DNA of 64,000 nucleotides from Dipteris shenzhenensis (taxonomy: Eukaryota > Polypodiophyta > Polypodiopsida > Gleicheniales). Where the stretch lies: assembly GCA_047967505.1 (NCBI GenBank), contig CM106538.1, one strand, 5' to 3'. Shown here one piece after another: positions 1 through 12,000 of the stretch (the first letter of the stretch is position 1; each line of letters starts with the position of its first letter). A model generated the notes under the pieces. It was not told where the DNA came from. It worked only from the letters and a program-made list of their open reading frames with translations, and made no database searches. Made by a program: the position numbers and the translations under genes.

Positions 1-1270
1 AGTGCTATCAAACAAAGTCTGGGCAAAAGCCCCTTGATCTGACACCTGAATCAAGTGGAGAACACCTCAACACTGAGGTAGCATGCAATATGAGATCTCT
101 CTGACACTTGTACCTGACAATGTGCAATGCATAGACTGCCCCTGTGTACTCAGTAACAACACAAATCACAAAGTACAAACACCAAGAAGAAAATCTTTTG
201 AGCACTGTCAACGATGGGCAGTTAGGGACCGAGTAAACTCGATGCGCCCTGACCAAGCGTGGCTCAACTGAGATTTTCAAAGTGCGTACAAAGAATGTGA
301 CCTGCAACAAATGTCACCAAATGCACTACGGAAACAAAGCAAATGTGTGCTCCCTGGCTACACACTGCCTCAAGGCATATACTGCAAACACATCCAGGCA
401 AAAGCCCTTTGAAATGGTCACCCAAAACTGAGAATTGCACTCAGTAAATGCATAGAAGCTTCTGCAAAACAAGCATCTGACCTTCCTGAATGACAAGTAA
501 CTGCGCAAACACCACCACTGTGGCACAAGTCACCTCAAGCGTGAGTGACACGAGAGTACCTGCTGTACCTCAACAAATGCACAGTATACAGCTGAAATGC
601 TTCAGGAATGTATCAGAAATGCTTCATGTACTGCGCGTACATGCACAAAACAGAGTGCTTCAGCACTATTCCTCTTCCAACAAAAAATGTGTCTGCTGTA
701 CTTTTCAGTACCTGCAGAGTACCTGCTGTACTTCTGTCCCTGCAGCAGGCACGCTTCCCCCCAAAAAAAAAGTCGAGTCTTTGCAGCAAAGAAAACGAGT
801 GCCCTGATGTACTTTACTGTACCTGCAGGTAGGTGAAGGACTGCAGGTGAGTCGCCGTACAGTTGTACGGCAGTCCGTACGACTGTACGGCAGTCCGTAC
901 GACTGTACGGCAGTCCGTACGGCTGCCTCGAAGCAGCTGCGCCGCTGCGCAGCGCCGCCCTTGGAGTAGCGCGACGCCCGAAGAGTCAGCTGCTGTGCAG
1001 CTGCCTGATGCAGCCGCCGCCCTGAAGCTGCCCTGCGAAATGCGCCGCCGCCTTGAAGCTGCCCTGCGAAATGCGCCGCCCTGAAGCTGCCCACGACACA
1101 GCCCGTGCCCTAGCTGCGAAATGCGCCGCCGCGCACCGTCGTCCTGCGCAGGTCGAGCCCGTTCGTACGGTTGTACGGACGACGTACGGCCGTACGGATC
1201 TGTCCGTACGTCCGTACGGAAAGGGTAGGCTAGGGAGAGGAGGCTGGGTAGGGAACGGGGAAGCTAGGTA
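1..1270 (-). mobile_element. Leader of copia A (minus strand), continuing off the left edge
   Basis: The stretch lies just inside a tRNA-Met-type primer site (1271-1283), where an untranslated leader is expected in a minus-strand copia element. No gag domain is readable, so gag is probably left of the window. Bases 855-922 hold a short tandem array of units with GTACGG and CCGTACG, and 1162-1220 hold six more GTAC cores. Bases 905-1150 are GC-rich with repeated short GC modules. Copia F has a similar GTAC-rich leader, which supports the assignment. Confidence 0.5.
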
Positions 1271-1283
1271 GGCTTTGATACCA
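1271..1283 (-). promoter_or_regulatory. Primer binding site of copia A
   Basis: The minus strand reads TGGTATCAAAGCC, one base from the TGGTATCAGAGCC site used by copia D. It lies two bases from the proposed LTR edge at 1286. This is the usual initiator-methionine tRNA complement of plant copia elements. Confidence 0.6.
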
Positions 1284-1285
1284 GT

Positions 1286-1639
1286 TGAAAGGGGGAGAGT
1301 AGTGGAAGAGAGAGCAAGGGAGTGAGAGTGAGAGAGAGTGACACTCTAGTGCGGGTGTGAAGAATGATGAGCCACACCACAAACTCACTTATGTTTTATT
1401 AGGATTAGGTTTACCCTATGACTGTCTTAAGACAGTCATAGGTGTCCTATCTTTTAATGAAGGGTTGGCAATGTGCCTTTACCCCAACAACCATAAAATG
1501 CTACCATATAGAGGGCTGGTACTTGAGCATGTCATGCTCCATAACAAGAAAACAACAAAACTGAATATCATGACTGAAACTCCTCTGGAACTAAGATAAT
1601 ATAACTTGAAACTGAAACACTTGGTCACTAATGACAACA
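1286..1639 (-). repeat. 5' LTR of copia A (minus strand), candidate
   Basis: It begins TG after the primer site and is proposed to end CA at 1639. The far end resembles the far end of the copia F LTR (a TTGGTCACT block followed by ATGACAA). It contains a perfect 28-bp palindrome at 1415-1442. No second LTR is in the window, so the far boundary is only inferred. Confidence 0.45.
1415..1442. repeat. Perfect 28-bp palindrome in the copia A LTR
   Basis: The left arm CCTATGACTGTCTT is followed directly by its exact reverse complement, with no spacer. The copia F LTR has a comparable hairpin in a similar position (16144-16177). Confidence 0.9.
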
Positions 1640-1847
1640 TGGAATCCCGCCATAAAGGATCGGATACTTGATCATCTCATCCTCCATAAGAACATAATCG
1701 ATTATCATGACTAGTTATCATAGCTCAAATTTCTAATTGAAGATCATAAAATCAGGCGCATGACTATCAACTTGCCAACTTTGAACATACTACCCTCAAA
1801 TAGGTTTGATCTTGAATCTATCATGAATCTATCATGAATCTAACTCT
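1640..1847. other. Unassigned AT-rich spacer
   Basis: Nothing recognised apart from short repeats such as a doubled TCATGAATCTA at 1820-1842. It separates the copia A LTR from the 3' end of LINE L. Confidence 0.4.
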
Positions 1848-3256
1848 TCAATTCATAAAAGATATACAAGTAGTCTTTGACACTTCTCCTCTTTGGCACA
1901 TGCTGCTCAAAACCATAAATTGGATGTAATAACTTTGAGATTCTTTTGTCCTTGTACAGCAGTAATAGTGCCCTCGGATCTCATAGTAAGCAGGGCAAAC
2001 ACATAGGAAGTGCTCCTTTGTCTCCATTGCTGCAAATGTACATAGGATGCAAGTCCATTGCTCTCGAGGTATACTTGCGGCTTTCCCTGTCTCAATCCTC
2101 AACTGGTGAGACGAGACCCATATCTATCCTATAGCAATCCTCAGTGCATGGTTAACCCGTCTGTCCTCTAGCTGAGGCCTAATGATCAGTCCATGCTCTG
2201 ATACTCTTAGCAAGTGGTCTCGGTAAAACTGGATCTTGGTGGGGATCTCTTGGTCTCCCTCCCAAGTTCGTGCTATGTATAACTGAAGTAGGTCCAACCG
2301 TATGATACTGTTGATCTCGTTGCGTGGGATCTGAAGGGATGGGGAGTCCAATTGTGTAGGAAGGGGGGGAGGCGATCTATTTCTCTGTGTAGATATGCCA
2401 CTGTCTGGAAGATGGCATCAGTCTGCAGTGGTGTCAGCGAATTCAGCGTGTATGATCTGGTGAGGGACTGATGGCTTACTCCTAATCATCCTGGACCCCA
2501 TGGTAATCTGTAGCCTCTCAAACTTCCGCCACTCAGATATTGGCAGGTCACATCCCCAAAAGGGTGCTGCATACATGGCCGTCGGTCTCACTAGTGTATC
2601 AAAGTGCCACCCCTTTGTCAGGAAACCCCTAGTGTGCTTGGAAGCACGGTCTCTCTAGTTGTGCCAGAGCCCCCTACCCTCGTGTGAGTCGCGCTTGAGC
2701 TGCATGTGTCATCGTGAAGATAGGTCTCGCAAAAACAGCTCCAAGATAGGTGTATGAATGTACTATCTCCACTGGCTCTCCTCGGTATGTGAAACTATGT
2801 CGCTGAGGTACCGCTCGTGATGTATTGAAGATCATAACCTTGGTTTTGCCAAGGTTGACCGTCAAGTCTCTCTCTACAAAATGCATCAAGAGACTCAAGA
2901 TGGCGCTGTAGACCCGCCGCAGAGGAGGAGATGAGTACTATGTCGTCTGCGTATAGTAATATCTAGATCATCAAATTTGCGAGCAAGGATCCCTCTCCAC
3001 CTAAGCGGTCATTGAATGTCGTAATCTAATCAATGTAGAGCCCAAAGAGTGTTGGAGAGAGGGGACATCCTTGCTTCACTCCGATCGTGCTCTCAATCCA
3101 GTCTGACAGGCTTGATAGGCCACCAAGTGCACGACCCTCCCTCTGACAGACTCATATAAGCTCATCACACCCCAAATCATGACTCCCGGTATATGCATCT
3201 CCTGACGCCTCCGAATTAGGCGAGCTCGTGGTACTGTGTCAAAGGCCTTGCTGAGA
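1848..3256 (-). mobile_element. LINE L, 5'-truncated non-LTR retrotransposon
   Basis: Minus-strand pieces follow the order of a LINE reverse transcriptase: SKAFDTVPRARLI (about 3250-3210), GVKQGCPLSPTLFGLYID (about 3090-3030), catalytic YADD (2942-2953), and VNLGKTKVMIFNTSRA (about 2860-2800). A C-terminal zinc finger with CILC, HFLCVC and YYEIRGHY lies at about 2060-1960. Several frameshifts and stops show it is dead. The endonuclease and ORF1 are absent. The 5' end is cut at the reverse transcriptase and abuts the tail of another LINE copy at 3257. It belongs to the same family as LINEs J and K. Confidence 0.8.
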
Positions 3257-3309
3257 GAGAGAGTGTTTAAGGCCAAAGGATCTATGAGACTGAAAAATAC
3301 TAGATACAT

Positions 3310-3348
<39 letters not shown>

Positions 3349-3410
3349 TGTGTGTGTTTAAGGCCAAAGGGTCTATGAGACTGAAAAATACTAGATACAT
3401 TGAGTTGAAT
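3257..3410 (-). repeat. Two tandem LINE 3' tails separated by (AG)n
   Basis: Two near-identical segments (about 3264-3312 and 3354-3402) each contain GGCCAAAG, then TCTATGAGAC and GAAAAATACTAGATACATT. Between them lies an (AG)n tract at 3313-3344. Each resembles the terminal stem-loop of the minus-strand LINEs. They look like very short, heavily 5'-truncated insertions in the same orientation as LINE L. Confidence 0.55.
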
Positions 3411-3509
3411 GGGTGGAGCATCTAAGCGACATGTGCACCCAAGACAAATACAACATAAACATAACATGAGTACAAAGTGTCTGTAAACATAACACGAGTA
3501 CAAGAGTAC

Positions 3510-5592
3510 AAAGTGTCTGAGTCCATGTTCATGTACCATCTCAGCTGAGACATAAGCTTGATGACAAGGCAATCAAATGCATATTTATTGGTTACAGCCA
3601 CGAGAGCAGAGGGTATCGGTTATACCAACCAAATACTGGGAAGATTATTGTTAGTAGAGATGTAATCTTTGCTGAACATTCAGCTTCTCCTCTTGTGGAC
3701 TGCAAAGCTAAGCCAGAAGTTGACTTGTTTGATGCCTTTGAATCTTGGTTACCTCTGCCATCCTTAGAAGAGGATTTTGATCAGCAACATGAACCTCCTG
3801 CAGGCCCTTCAACAAGCAATGATCAGCCACTATCCCATACTGATTTGCAGATTTCTCTTCCAGCACAAAATGATCCCACTATTCATGATGCAGTGATTGA
3901 AGAAAGAGCTGTCAATAGACAGCAAAAGCAAGTTCCCAGGTGGCTTCTTGATACATTGAGGGATAGCAAACAAGACCAGCCCTTTGCTGTCCGGACAAGA
4001 TCAGGGAATAGACAGATGCATGGTCACTTTCTTGAGTTTGCACTCCTTGCTACAGCTTGCAATGAAGAGCCTTTGTGCCATAAAGATGCTTTTGATAGCA
4101 AAGAGTGGATGGATGCAATGAAAGCTGAGTTACAATCCATTGCCAAAAATGACACATGGGAATTGGTAGATCTCCCTCCCGGCAAGCATGCCATTGGTAC
4201 CCGGTGGGTCTACAAATTAAAAAGGAAATATGATGGCAATATAGATCGATACAAAGCTCGTCTTGTTGCAAAAGGGTATGCCCAACAACAAGGCATTGAC
4301 TTTGAGGAGACCTTTGCTCCCACATCCAGGATTACTACCATTAGATGTGTCATTGCCATTGCAGCCCATCATCATTGGCAAGTGCACCAGCTTGATATCA
4401 AAACTGCTTTTCTTCATGGGGATCTGCAGAAAGAAGTCTATGTTAAACAACCTCTTGGCTTTGAGGTTGTTAATTCTGAAAACAAGGTATGCCGGCTGAG
4501 AAAAGCCCTTTATGGTTTGAAGCAGACACCCACGGCATGGTATGCCAAAATTCATGCACATTTACTATCTCTTGGTTTTCAGAATAGCCCCATAGAACTC
4601 ACTCTTTATGTCCGTGGGAGTGGATCTGATTTTTTAGTGCTGATTTTATATGTGGATGATATGCTCATCACGGGCCCAGATACTCAGCATATTGCAGTTT
4701 TCAAGGCTGATTTGCAGCAGGTTTTTGAAATGTCAGACATGGGACAGCTCCACTATTATTTGGGCATTCAGTTTGCTCATGTTGAGGGGGGTATCATGAT
4801 GTCACAGTCCAAGTATATTGGACAGCTCCTTGATCGTTTTCAGTTCGAAGATTGCAAGCCAATCTCTACTCCAGTGGACCCTGGCTTCAAATTCTCAGCT
4901 CATGATGGGAGCCCACCATGTGATATCACTCTTTATCAGCAGGATGTTGGATGCCTTATTTATTTATGTCACACCAGACCTGACTTACAGTATGCAGTAT
5001 CTCAGCTCAGCAGATTCATGCACATGCCTAGTTCACAGCATTGGCAGGCAGTGAAGAGAGTTTTCAGATATCTCAAAGGCACTCAGGATTTAGCCTTCTA
5101 TGGTGATTAGGGTTCACTTACCTTGCATGTTTACATGGATAGTGACTGGGCAAGATGTTCCGACACCAGAGTGTCACATACCGGCAATTGTTTTTTGCAA
5201 TTCATGTATCTCTTGGCTTAGCAAGAAGCAACCAACAGTTGCCACATCTAGCTGTGAGGCTGAGTACAGGGCAGCTTTCACCGCTACAGTAGAGTGTGTT
5301 TGGCTTCGCCAGTTACTTACAGTTTTTGGTTTTTCGCCAGTCATCCTCCACTATGGTCTATACTAACAACCAGAGTGCTTTGGCCATTGCGCGTAACCTA
5401 GTGTTTCATGCGCATACCAAGCATATTGAAGTTCACTATCATTATGTTCGGGAGCGGTTGTCAGCAGGAGACATAGAGTTGTCCTATCTTCCCACAGAGG
5501 AAAACATAGCAGATATGTTTACAAAGGCACTTCCTCGTCCCAAGTTCGAAGTCTTCCGACAGGCTTTACACTTGGTTCCCTTTGTTACATGA
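3510..5592 (+). pseudogene. Copia B polyprotein, 5'-truncated (integrase end, RT, RNase H)
   Basis: Translation starts inside the integrase C-terminal region (KAIKCIFIGYS, SRDVIFAE near 3560-3680) and runs open to a TAG at 5108. Reverse transcriptase blocks include WELVDLPPGKHAIGTRWVYK, DRYKARLVAKGYAQQQGIDF, HQLDIKTAFLHG and the catalytic YVDDM near 4650. RNase H resumes in other frames and ends with HTKHIEVHYHYVRERL and ADMFTKALP (5296-5592). Gag, protease and the 5' LTR are missing. The frameshift after 5108 and the stops in RNase H mark it as defective. It lies in the same orientation as the host gene. Confidence 0.9.
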
Positions 5593-5701
5593 TCTGACAT
5601 CCCTTGTATATTCATAGGTGGCTATATCCTTTTGGATGAACATGTGCCACCATGACCAGAAAATACCAGGTATTCTGAGACGTTATACTTCAGCCCATCC
5701 C

Positions 5702-5714
5702 ATGGAGGGGGGTT
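5702..5714 (+). promoter_or_regulatory. Polypurine tract of copia B
   Basis: A purine run, ATGGAGGGGGG, lies directly before the 3' LTR start TGTAGGCCAT at 5715. Copia E has the equivalent GGAGAGGGG before the same TGTAGGCCAT. Confidence 0.7.
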
Positions 5715-6300
5715 TGTAGGCCATCTTCTGGTGGTTCTAGTGATGCCCTATAGGCCATGGCATGTGCCTTGTAGGCATAAATATACGCACTTATAGTTTT
5801 AGTGCCTTTTAGGCCACATAGGACACTTAGTCCTATGTGACACCTAGGACACTTTGTCCTAGGTCTAGGTACAAGTACTTTGTACTCTTTCTTTTTTCTA
5901 CTACTCTAGTTGACGTGACGGCTGATTCTCATCGACTCTTTGTACCTTGTATTCTCTCTTTTGCTTATCGATCCTACAGGTTTGAGAGCTCATTGGGAGC
6001 CCATGGTCCAGTTTATCTAGAGATATATTTGGGTTGTGATCTATGCGGATCATCCACTAGGGTCTGATTGCTCCGGTTGGTCATTTGGATGCGGACCTTG
6101 CCAAAGGAAGGACACTGCCCCGATCATTGGATCTTCTCATTCTGCTCTGGATCTTCTGGAATCTGCTCCACATCTCCACCAGTCTTCTGATGGCTCTCTG
6201 GCATTCCAACCTGTCTGCAGCATCCTTCAGACGCTACCCAGACCTATGTGATACCCCAACCTGTCCCAGACTTCTGGGCAACTTCCAGCACCAGTCGCAT
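5715..6300 (+). repeat. 3' LTR of copia B (right boundary uncertain)
   Basis: It starts TGTAGGCCAT after the polypurine tract. Three hairpins occur in a row at 5815-5839, 5842-5864 and 5869-5885. The first two share GGACACTT and GTCC around the loop. The right end cannot be placed because the element has no 5' LTR for comparison. Confidence 0.55.
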
Positions 6301-6404
6301 CTTTCCAGACCTTTCCAGGCCAGCACACCCTGTGCCAAACTGCTCCGTACAGCCATGCCTCTGTTCCGTACTGATCCAGTCCACCAGATGCCCTCCAAAC
6401 AGCC

Positions 6405-6600
6405 AGGTAAGGTCCCTTCTGCTGCCCACATGGCAGCCTAGCTGTTGCCCATTTGGCAGCCCTGATTTTATTTTGTACATGATATTTGCTGTCCACATGG
6501 CAGCCCATGTGCTGCCCATGTGGCAGCCTAGCATTTCTTGTTAGATCTGCCCATGTGGCAGACCCACCCACTGCCCACATAGCATCTAACCTATGCTAGT
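6405..6600. repeat. Array of TGCCCACATGGCAG-like motifs
   Basis: At least five spaced copies of a near-palindromic motif (CTGCCCA, YRTGGCAG) lie between 6418 and 6580. They are followed by a GTACACCTC / CACAGATGGGGA block (6599-6645). A similar array and the same following block occur at 46880-47150, so this is a dispersed repeat of unknown class. Confidence 0.5.
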
Positions 6601-6639
6601 ACACCTCCCCCATGCTCTCTTCATTCAAGGGCTCACAGA

Positions 6640-7070
6640 TGGGGAGGTGACCATCTAAACTCCAACAGCCCCTCTCACCAACACATTGTGGGCCAACCCA
6701 AACTCGTTGATGCAGATGCTCTATTGGCTCCCGCTGAAAAGCGTGGGAATGAAGCAGAACTGCTACACAGCAGTCTGGCACCTGAAATGAGGCCTGTATT
6801 CATACAGTTAGCAGGTCGGCTGGTAGGGACGCGCAGACTTGGAAAGTCATCTGGTTGGCTGACTTTCTAGCCTATAAAAGGTGCCCTTCAGGGGTCTTTC
6901 AAAGAATGAAAGAATGAAAATAGATGCTATATGCAATTCCTTATATCTCTGTTTCTGGGATAATATCTCTATATTTCTGAGCTGCGTGGTTCATAAGAGA
7001 TGAAGAAGTTCTCATTTTGTTCATCAATGAGAGAAAGTGTCTGCTATATCTGATTCAATCTGCATTTAAC
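6640..7070 (+). repeat. LTR-like segment with TATA box
   Basis: It contains CCTATAAAAGG at 6872-6882, the same core-promoter context as the copia D LTR (31091-31100). It ends ATTTAACA at about 7070, followed by a degraded primer-site-like TGATATTAGATTCC. No coding region follows. It may be a solo or truncated LTR; the left boundary is unknown. Confidence 0.35.
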
Positions 7071-8943
7071 AATGATATTAGATTCCGGAGTCTGATGGGC
7101 TGTCCAGGAGGAGTAGCAGGAAGGTGTGTTTGCAGCACACACATATGAGGCCCACGCAGGCTCAGTGTAGGAGTATCTATAAGAGTACTCCACTTGTGCA
7201 ACACCAAGGCTCCCAAATGACTCTGTCAGGAATAATTTAGTGCGTTTACCAGGTAGAGCCCCTACCCAATAGCCCTCTTGATTGTTTCCTGTGTTCCCTC
7301 TAGGGTAAATGGGCCAGTATTTTAGCAAGCACTGGGTTTGCCCAAGAGACTCTGCGGGTCTTTAGAAACCCAGTATAGCTGCTTATGCTTGGGCTCTGAT
7401 GATGACATAAGTGTTGCTTTGCTTGCTAAGTATGTCTTCCTTTTGTCCTTGCAGATGATGAGAAGCGGCTCTAACAGCCATCTAGGGACTGTTTTTTGTT
7501 GCCTTGTGACACTAGCCTGATCAATGTGAGGGAATTCAGACTGAATATCAGAACCTTTTTTGGCTGTAAATCACCTGCTAGTGACTGAGTTGGAGCCTCC
7601 ACAGACTTATCAAGTCTGAAGTAGACTTGAACAAGGAGAAGATCTTTGGACTTAAGAACGACAAAAATTTCTAAATTTGTACGATTGGATATATTCTAGT
7701 TGTACAAAGGTATATATAAAGGCCCAGTCTTGTGCACCCTTATCATTTTCATAGTATAAGGGGTTGCACATTTTTCCTTTTTCATGCCTCTATTGGGTCT
7801 TTCCATCGAGAAATTAGGGGGAATGCTGGCATTTTAAAGGCACTTGCCTCTTAACTAGCCCCTTTACCCTACTCTGCAAGATGTTTACTCGTCTTACTGC
7901 ATGTCTGCCTGCCTACATTAGAGTATCCCAAAAAATTGGGAGTTGATATTGTGGGGTGCAGCTGTAGGCGATGTCCATAGGAGAATTGCTCACAGTTTTT
8001 ATCATGTTCTTGAGCATCAGTTGCTGTTAATTGAATCTCAATAACTACAGCAAGAGCTAAAGCCTGAAAGGCCCATAGAGGCTCAGTATGAAGGACATTG
8101 TGTAAAGAAATCATGTGTGTCTGTTCAGAATGGTCTGCATTCACTATTGGACCCTGATGATGGTAGTTGGGAGCTAGTCCTCCTAGTTTCAATGGAATTT
8201 ATGGTTTTCAACCTTGTGTGTGACTCTCATGAGGTAAAGGCTGCAGTTTTGCAGGATATATCATATGCTTAGGCATGTCGTTATAGACATCTAGATATAT
8301 CATATTCTTAGGCATGTCGTTATATACATCTGGATATATGTTATGCCAATCAACCACTCTTATGGATTTATAAATGGCATGAACAATCTGGCCTTAAAAT
8401 GAGTTTCTCAGATAGTTTCATGGTCGTGTTTTTTCTCTATATAGCAATAGTCTAATTCATACAAACTTATGATGGGAAACCTTTGCCATCATTACTATCA
8501 ACAGTCCACTACATCAGCTTCACCTACTTTTGCACCTCTCCTACATTCGTTGAGGAGCTCATTTCAATTCATTATCTAAACATATAACTTCTCTGTAAAT
8601 AAGATCACTCTTATTCTCAAGCTCTGCCAATGGTTATGGCACATGGAGCACTAGGAGAAAATAGAAACATGAGACGAATGTAATTGGATATCGATCGGAC
8701 AATTTAGGTCATAACTCAAATCACTGGCAAAAAGAGACTTGGGTGTGAGCTCAATCCTTGTGCTTGTACTAAATAGGGTTTCACCCGTGCAACAACCCAT
8801 TGACATAGGGCTCAAATATGGAACGATGATTTTGCAATGGCTTATACCATACATTGATGATTGCCATCCACTAGAAAATTTTCACAAGTGCTAGTTTGGG
8901 CTTTTATTGTATCCATAAACTTCCTCATATGACATGGTTTCAG
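7071..8943. other. Upstream intron sequence of the TRAPPC13 gene
   Basis: No exon, transposon domain or RNA gene is recognised. Two tandem 39-bp units occur at 8255-8293 and 8294-8332. A polypyrimidine stretch and CAG precede the exon at 8944. An open minus-strand frame at 7869-8192 matches nothing I recognise. Confidence 0.4.
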
Positions 8944-9046
8944 GCTGATGTGTATGGCTGTGTACATGGACCCTGAGGGCGAGCGCAAATATCTTCCCCA
9001 ATACTTCAAATTTGTTGCCTCAAATCCCCTGTCTGTTCGAACAAAG
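8944..9046 (+). CDS. TRAPPC13: TRAPPC13 exon a
   Basis: The acceptor TTTCAG precedes it and the donor GTAAAA follows. It encodes 34 codons after one carried base, including GERKYLPQYFKF and NPLSVRTK. Confidence 0.85.
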
Positions 9047-12000
9047 GTAAAACTGCTCTAGCCAATTTCTTGAACATAAACTTTGGGTTAATCTCAATGT
9101 TCATGTAAACTTGGAGTAGAGATCAAGTTGTGTAAGCAAACTCAAGACTATCAGTATCCTTTATGTTTGATTCTCTCACCGCTGGGTTGATGCATTTTGC
9201 AGGTGCGGACTGTGAAGGTAGGGGTGGATGCATCTTGCTTTAAGTCTTCAAGCACTCTTCTTTGTGTGATAGCAGTTGAGAGATAAACTTGCTTTTGCAT
9301 TTGTAAAAGACAGGTTTTGGTATTTAATTAGTTTTCCATTTTCAAATTTCTCTCTTTGTTTTGTTGAATTTAGGATAGCACATTCCTCGAGGCTTGCATT
9401 GAAAACCATACTAAATCACACCTGTTTATGGATCAAGTGCGCTTTGAGCCAGTTCTACCATGGACAGTGACAGTCATACAAGTGGAAGATGATACTTGCT
9501 CATCTGATCTCTTTGAAAGGTGATGACAATGGTGACTTGAAGAGTTGAAAGCTTCTCATGAACTGGAAAATTTGATGTTTGAAAGCAGTTTTATGCTTCT
9601 TGAAAAATGTTGGAGCTGATGTGCGTTTGAACTTACAGTACAATTTGTAAACAGTCACAATTGATAAGAGCTAATGGAGGAGTTCGCAATTATTTGTACC
9701 AATTGAAACAACCCTTAACAGAACTGGCTTCTATAAGAGTTGAGGGTAGTAACACTCTTGGAAAATTGGAAATCACCTGGCGGACGACCCTGGGTGAACC
9801 TGGTCGCCTTCAAACTCAGCAAATTTTAGGCAGCGTAAGTGCTTGCTTGGGGAATAGGCATTTCCATTCCAAACGCTTGAATTTCTTTTGGTATTATATA
9901 TACATGCATGCCTACACTTCTTTACACTTATGGAGATTCAGCCATATTGGCTTTTATTCATAGGCATACACCTACATGCATGCATTGCTGTCCATGGTTA
10001 TATTAAGGTATATGTGCTTGTACATGTCATGCACCCAGATTGTGGGCTTATCAAGGCCTTTACTTTTGGTCAGTGAAATTCTAAATTTGTATGATTGGAC
10101 TTATTCTAGTCTTACAAAGGTATAAAAAAAAAAAAAATTTTATGGTTGATAAGGATCCGAGTAGGATGTCTAGGATGGACTCTATGATACACATAGAAGC
10201 TAAAACAAAATAACAAGAATCTAGTACTCAGGCTCGAGATAAAAAAATATAGCCCGGTGCAAGGGTGGCTCTCCTATGAGCTGCAAAGATATCTCGTATT
10301 TGTGTTTGCTGGTCGTCTCTCTCAGCGGTGGGGGATGTGGTCTCCGTGATCTCTGTATCCAGCAGGCCATATCGATGGTGACCCCTCTGGTCGGACGATT
10401 TCCCCTAAGTAAAAGCTGCGATGGGGTGGATCTCCATCATGTGTGCCCTGGTCTGTCTCTGCATCTCCATGTGAGACCCTTCAGGATCTATGGGGCTGGT
10501 GATCGCTATCAACGAGTAGCGACCCCTTACATCCAGTGAGAAAAAATATTACCGACTTGTTATGTAGTGAGTACTTCTTGGGCTCGCTTGTGTGCTAGCC
10601 CCAGTACCTCGTGCTCTTGAAGAGTCCTCCTCCACCTAAGGGCGTGAGTCTGTTGTGAGTACTAATGGAGAGAGAGCAGAGTGTGTGAGCAAGATAGCAA
10701 GAGAGTAGGAGAGTGAGAGCTGAAAGCAATAGTTGCAATAGAAGAGTGTGATACAACTGAAGAGTGGGATAGGTTTTGTCTAAGTGACAAAACCTTATCC
10801 TTCACTAACCGTAGTTAGTGAACTAACTGTGGTTAGGGGGCACTGCGAAATGCCTCAAACTTTTCACGTGGAAGTGCTTTGGTGAAAATGTCTGCAACAT
10901 TGTCATGTGTTGACACATAGATCATACTGATCTCTCCTGCATGCAACTTCTCTCTGACGTAGTGATAGTGAACCTCAATGTGCTTCGTGCGAGCATGAAA
11001 CACAGGATTCTTTGCCACTGCAATAGCCCTCTGACTATCAGTGAGAATTGGAGAAGGACCCTCCAATGAGAGATGAAGATCAGCAAATAAACGACGCAAC
11101 CAAACACATTCAATTGTCGCTGTGAAAGCTGTCCTATACTCAGCTTCACGAGGAGGTAGCCACTGTAGACTGTTTCTTGCTCAACCAAGAAATACAAGCT
11201 TTGCCCAAAAAGAAACAATTGCCACTTGTGGACTGCCTAGTGTCATAGTATCCAGCCCAATTTGAGTCACTGTAGGCATGCATCTACAAGTCACCCCCCC
11301 TGGGAAACATCAAGCCAAAAGACTTTGTACCTTGCAAGTAACGGAAGATGCGTTTTACAGCCTGCCAATGCATAGTCTTTGGGCTGTGCATATACCTGCT
11401 CACCTGAGAAACTGCAAACTGAATATCAGGTCGTGTATTGCAGAGATAAATGAGGCATCCAACAGCCTGACTATAGAGTGTGACATCAATTGATTCACCT
11501 GCATCATGCATTGTAAGCTTTAGCCCCGGCTCCATGGGAGTAGCTATGGGCTTACAATCGTGCATGTTGAATCTGTCCAAGAGTTTCTGCACATACTTGA
11601 ATTGAGACATAACGATGCCACTTTTCTCTTGAGTGAACTGGATCCCCAAATAAAAGTGTAGCAGCCCCAAATCTGACATGTCAAAAGTGGTCTGCAATTC
11701 AGCTTTAAAATATGCAATATTATCCTCATTTGACCCTGTGAGCAGTAAGTCATCTACATAAAGAATGATGACTAAAATATCCCCCCCATCCTTCTTGATG
11801 TAGAGGGTGCTCTCAGCTGGACTATTGTGCAGCCCCTTGCTGGTCAGAAAGGCATGAATTTTGGCATACCATGCACGTGGGGCTTGTTTCAGCCCATGCA
11901 AAGCTTTATTCAGCTTGCATACCTGAAGTGCATTTCCTGAAATTTTAAAGCCCGGAGGTTGTTTGACATAAACCTCTTCCAACAAGTCTCCATTAAGGAA

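Noticed and set aside
7869-8192. 107-codon minus-strand frame
   Set aside because: Contains no family motif; codon pattern not convincing.
8255-8332. CRISPR-like tandem repeat
   Set aside because: Only two adjacent units without spacers in a eukaryotic intron.
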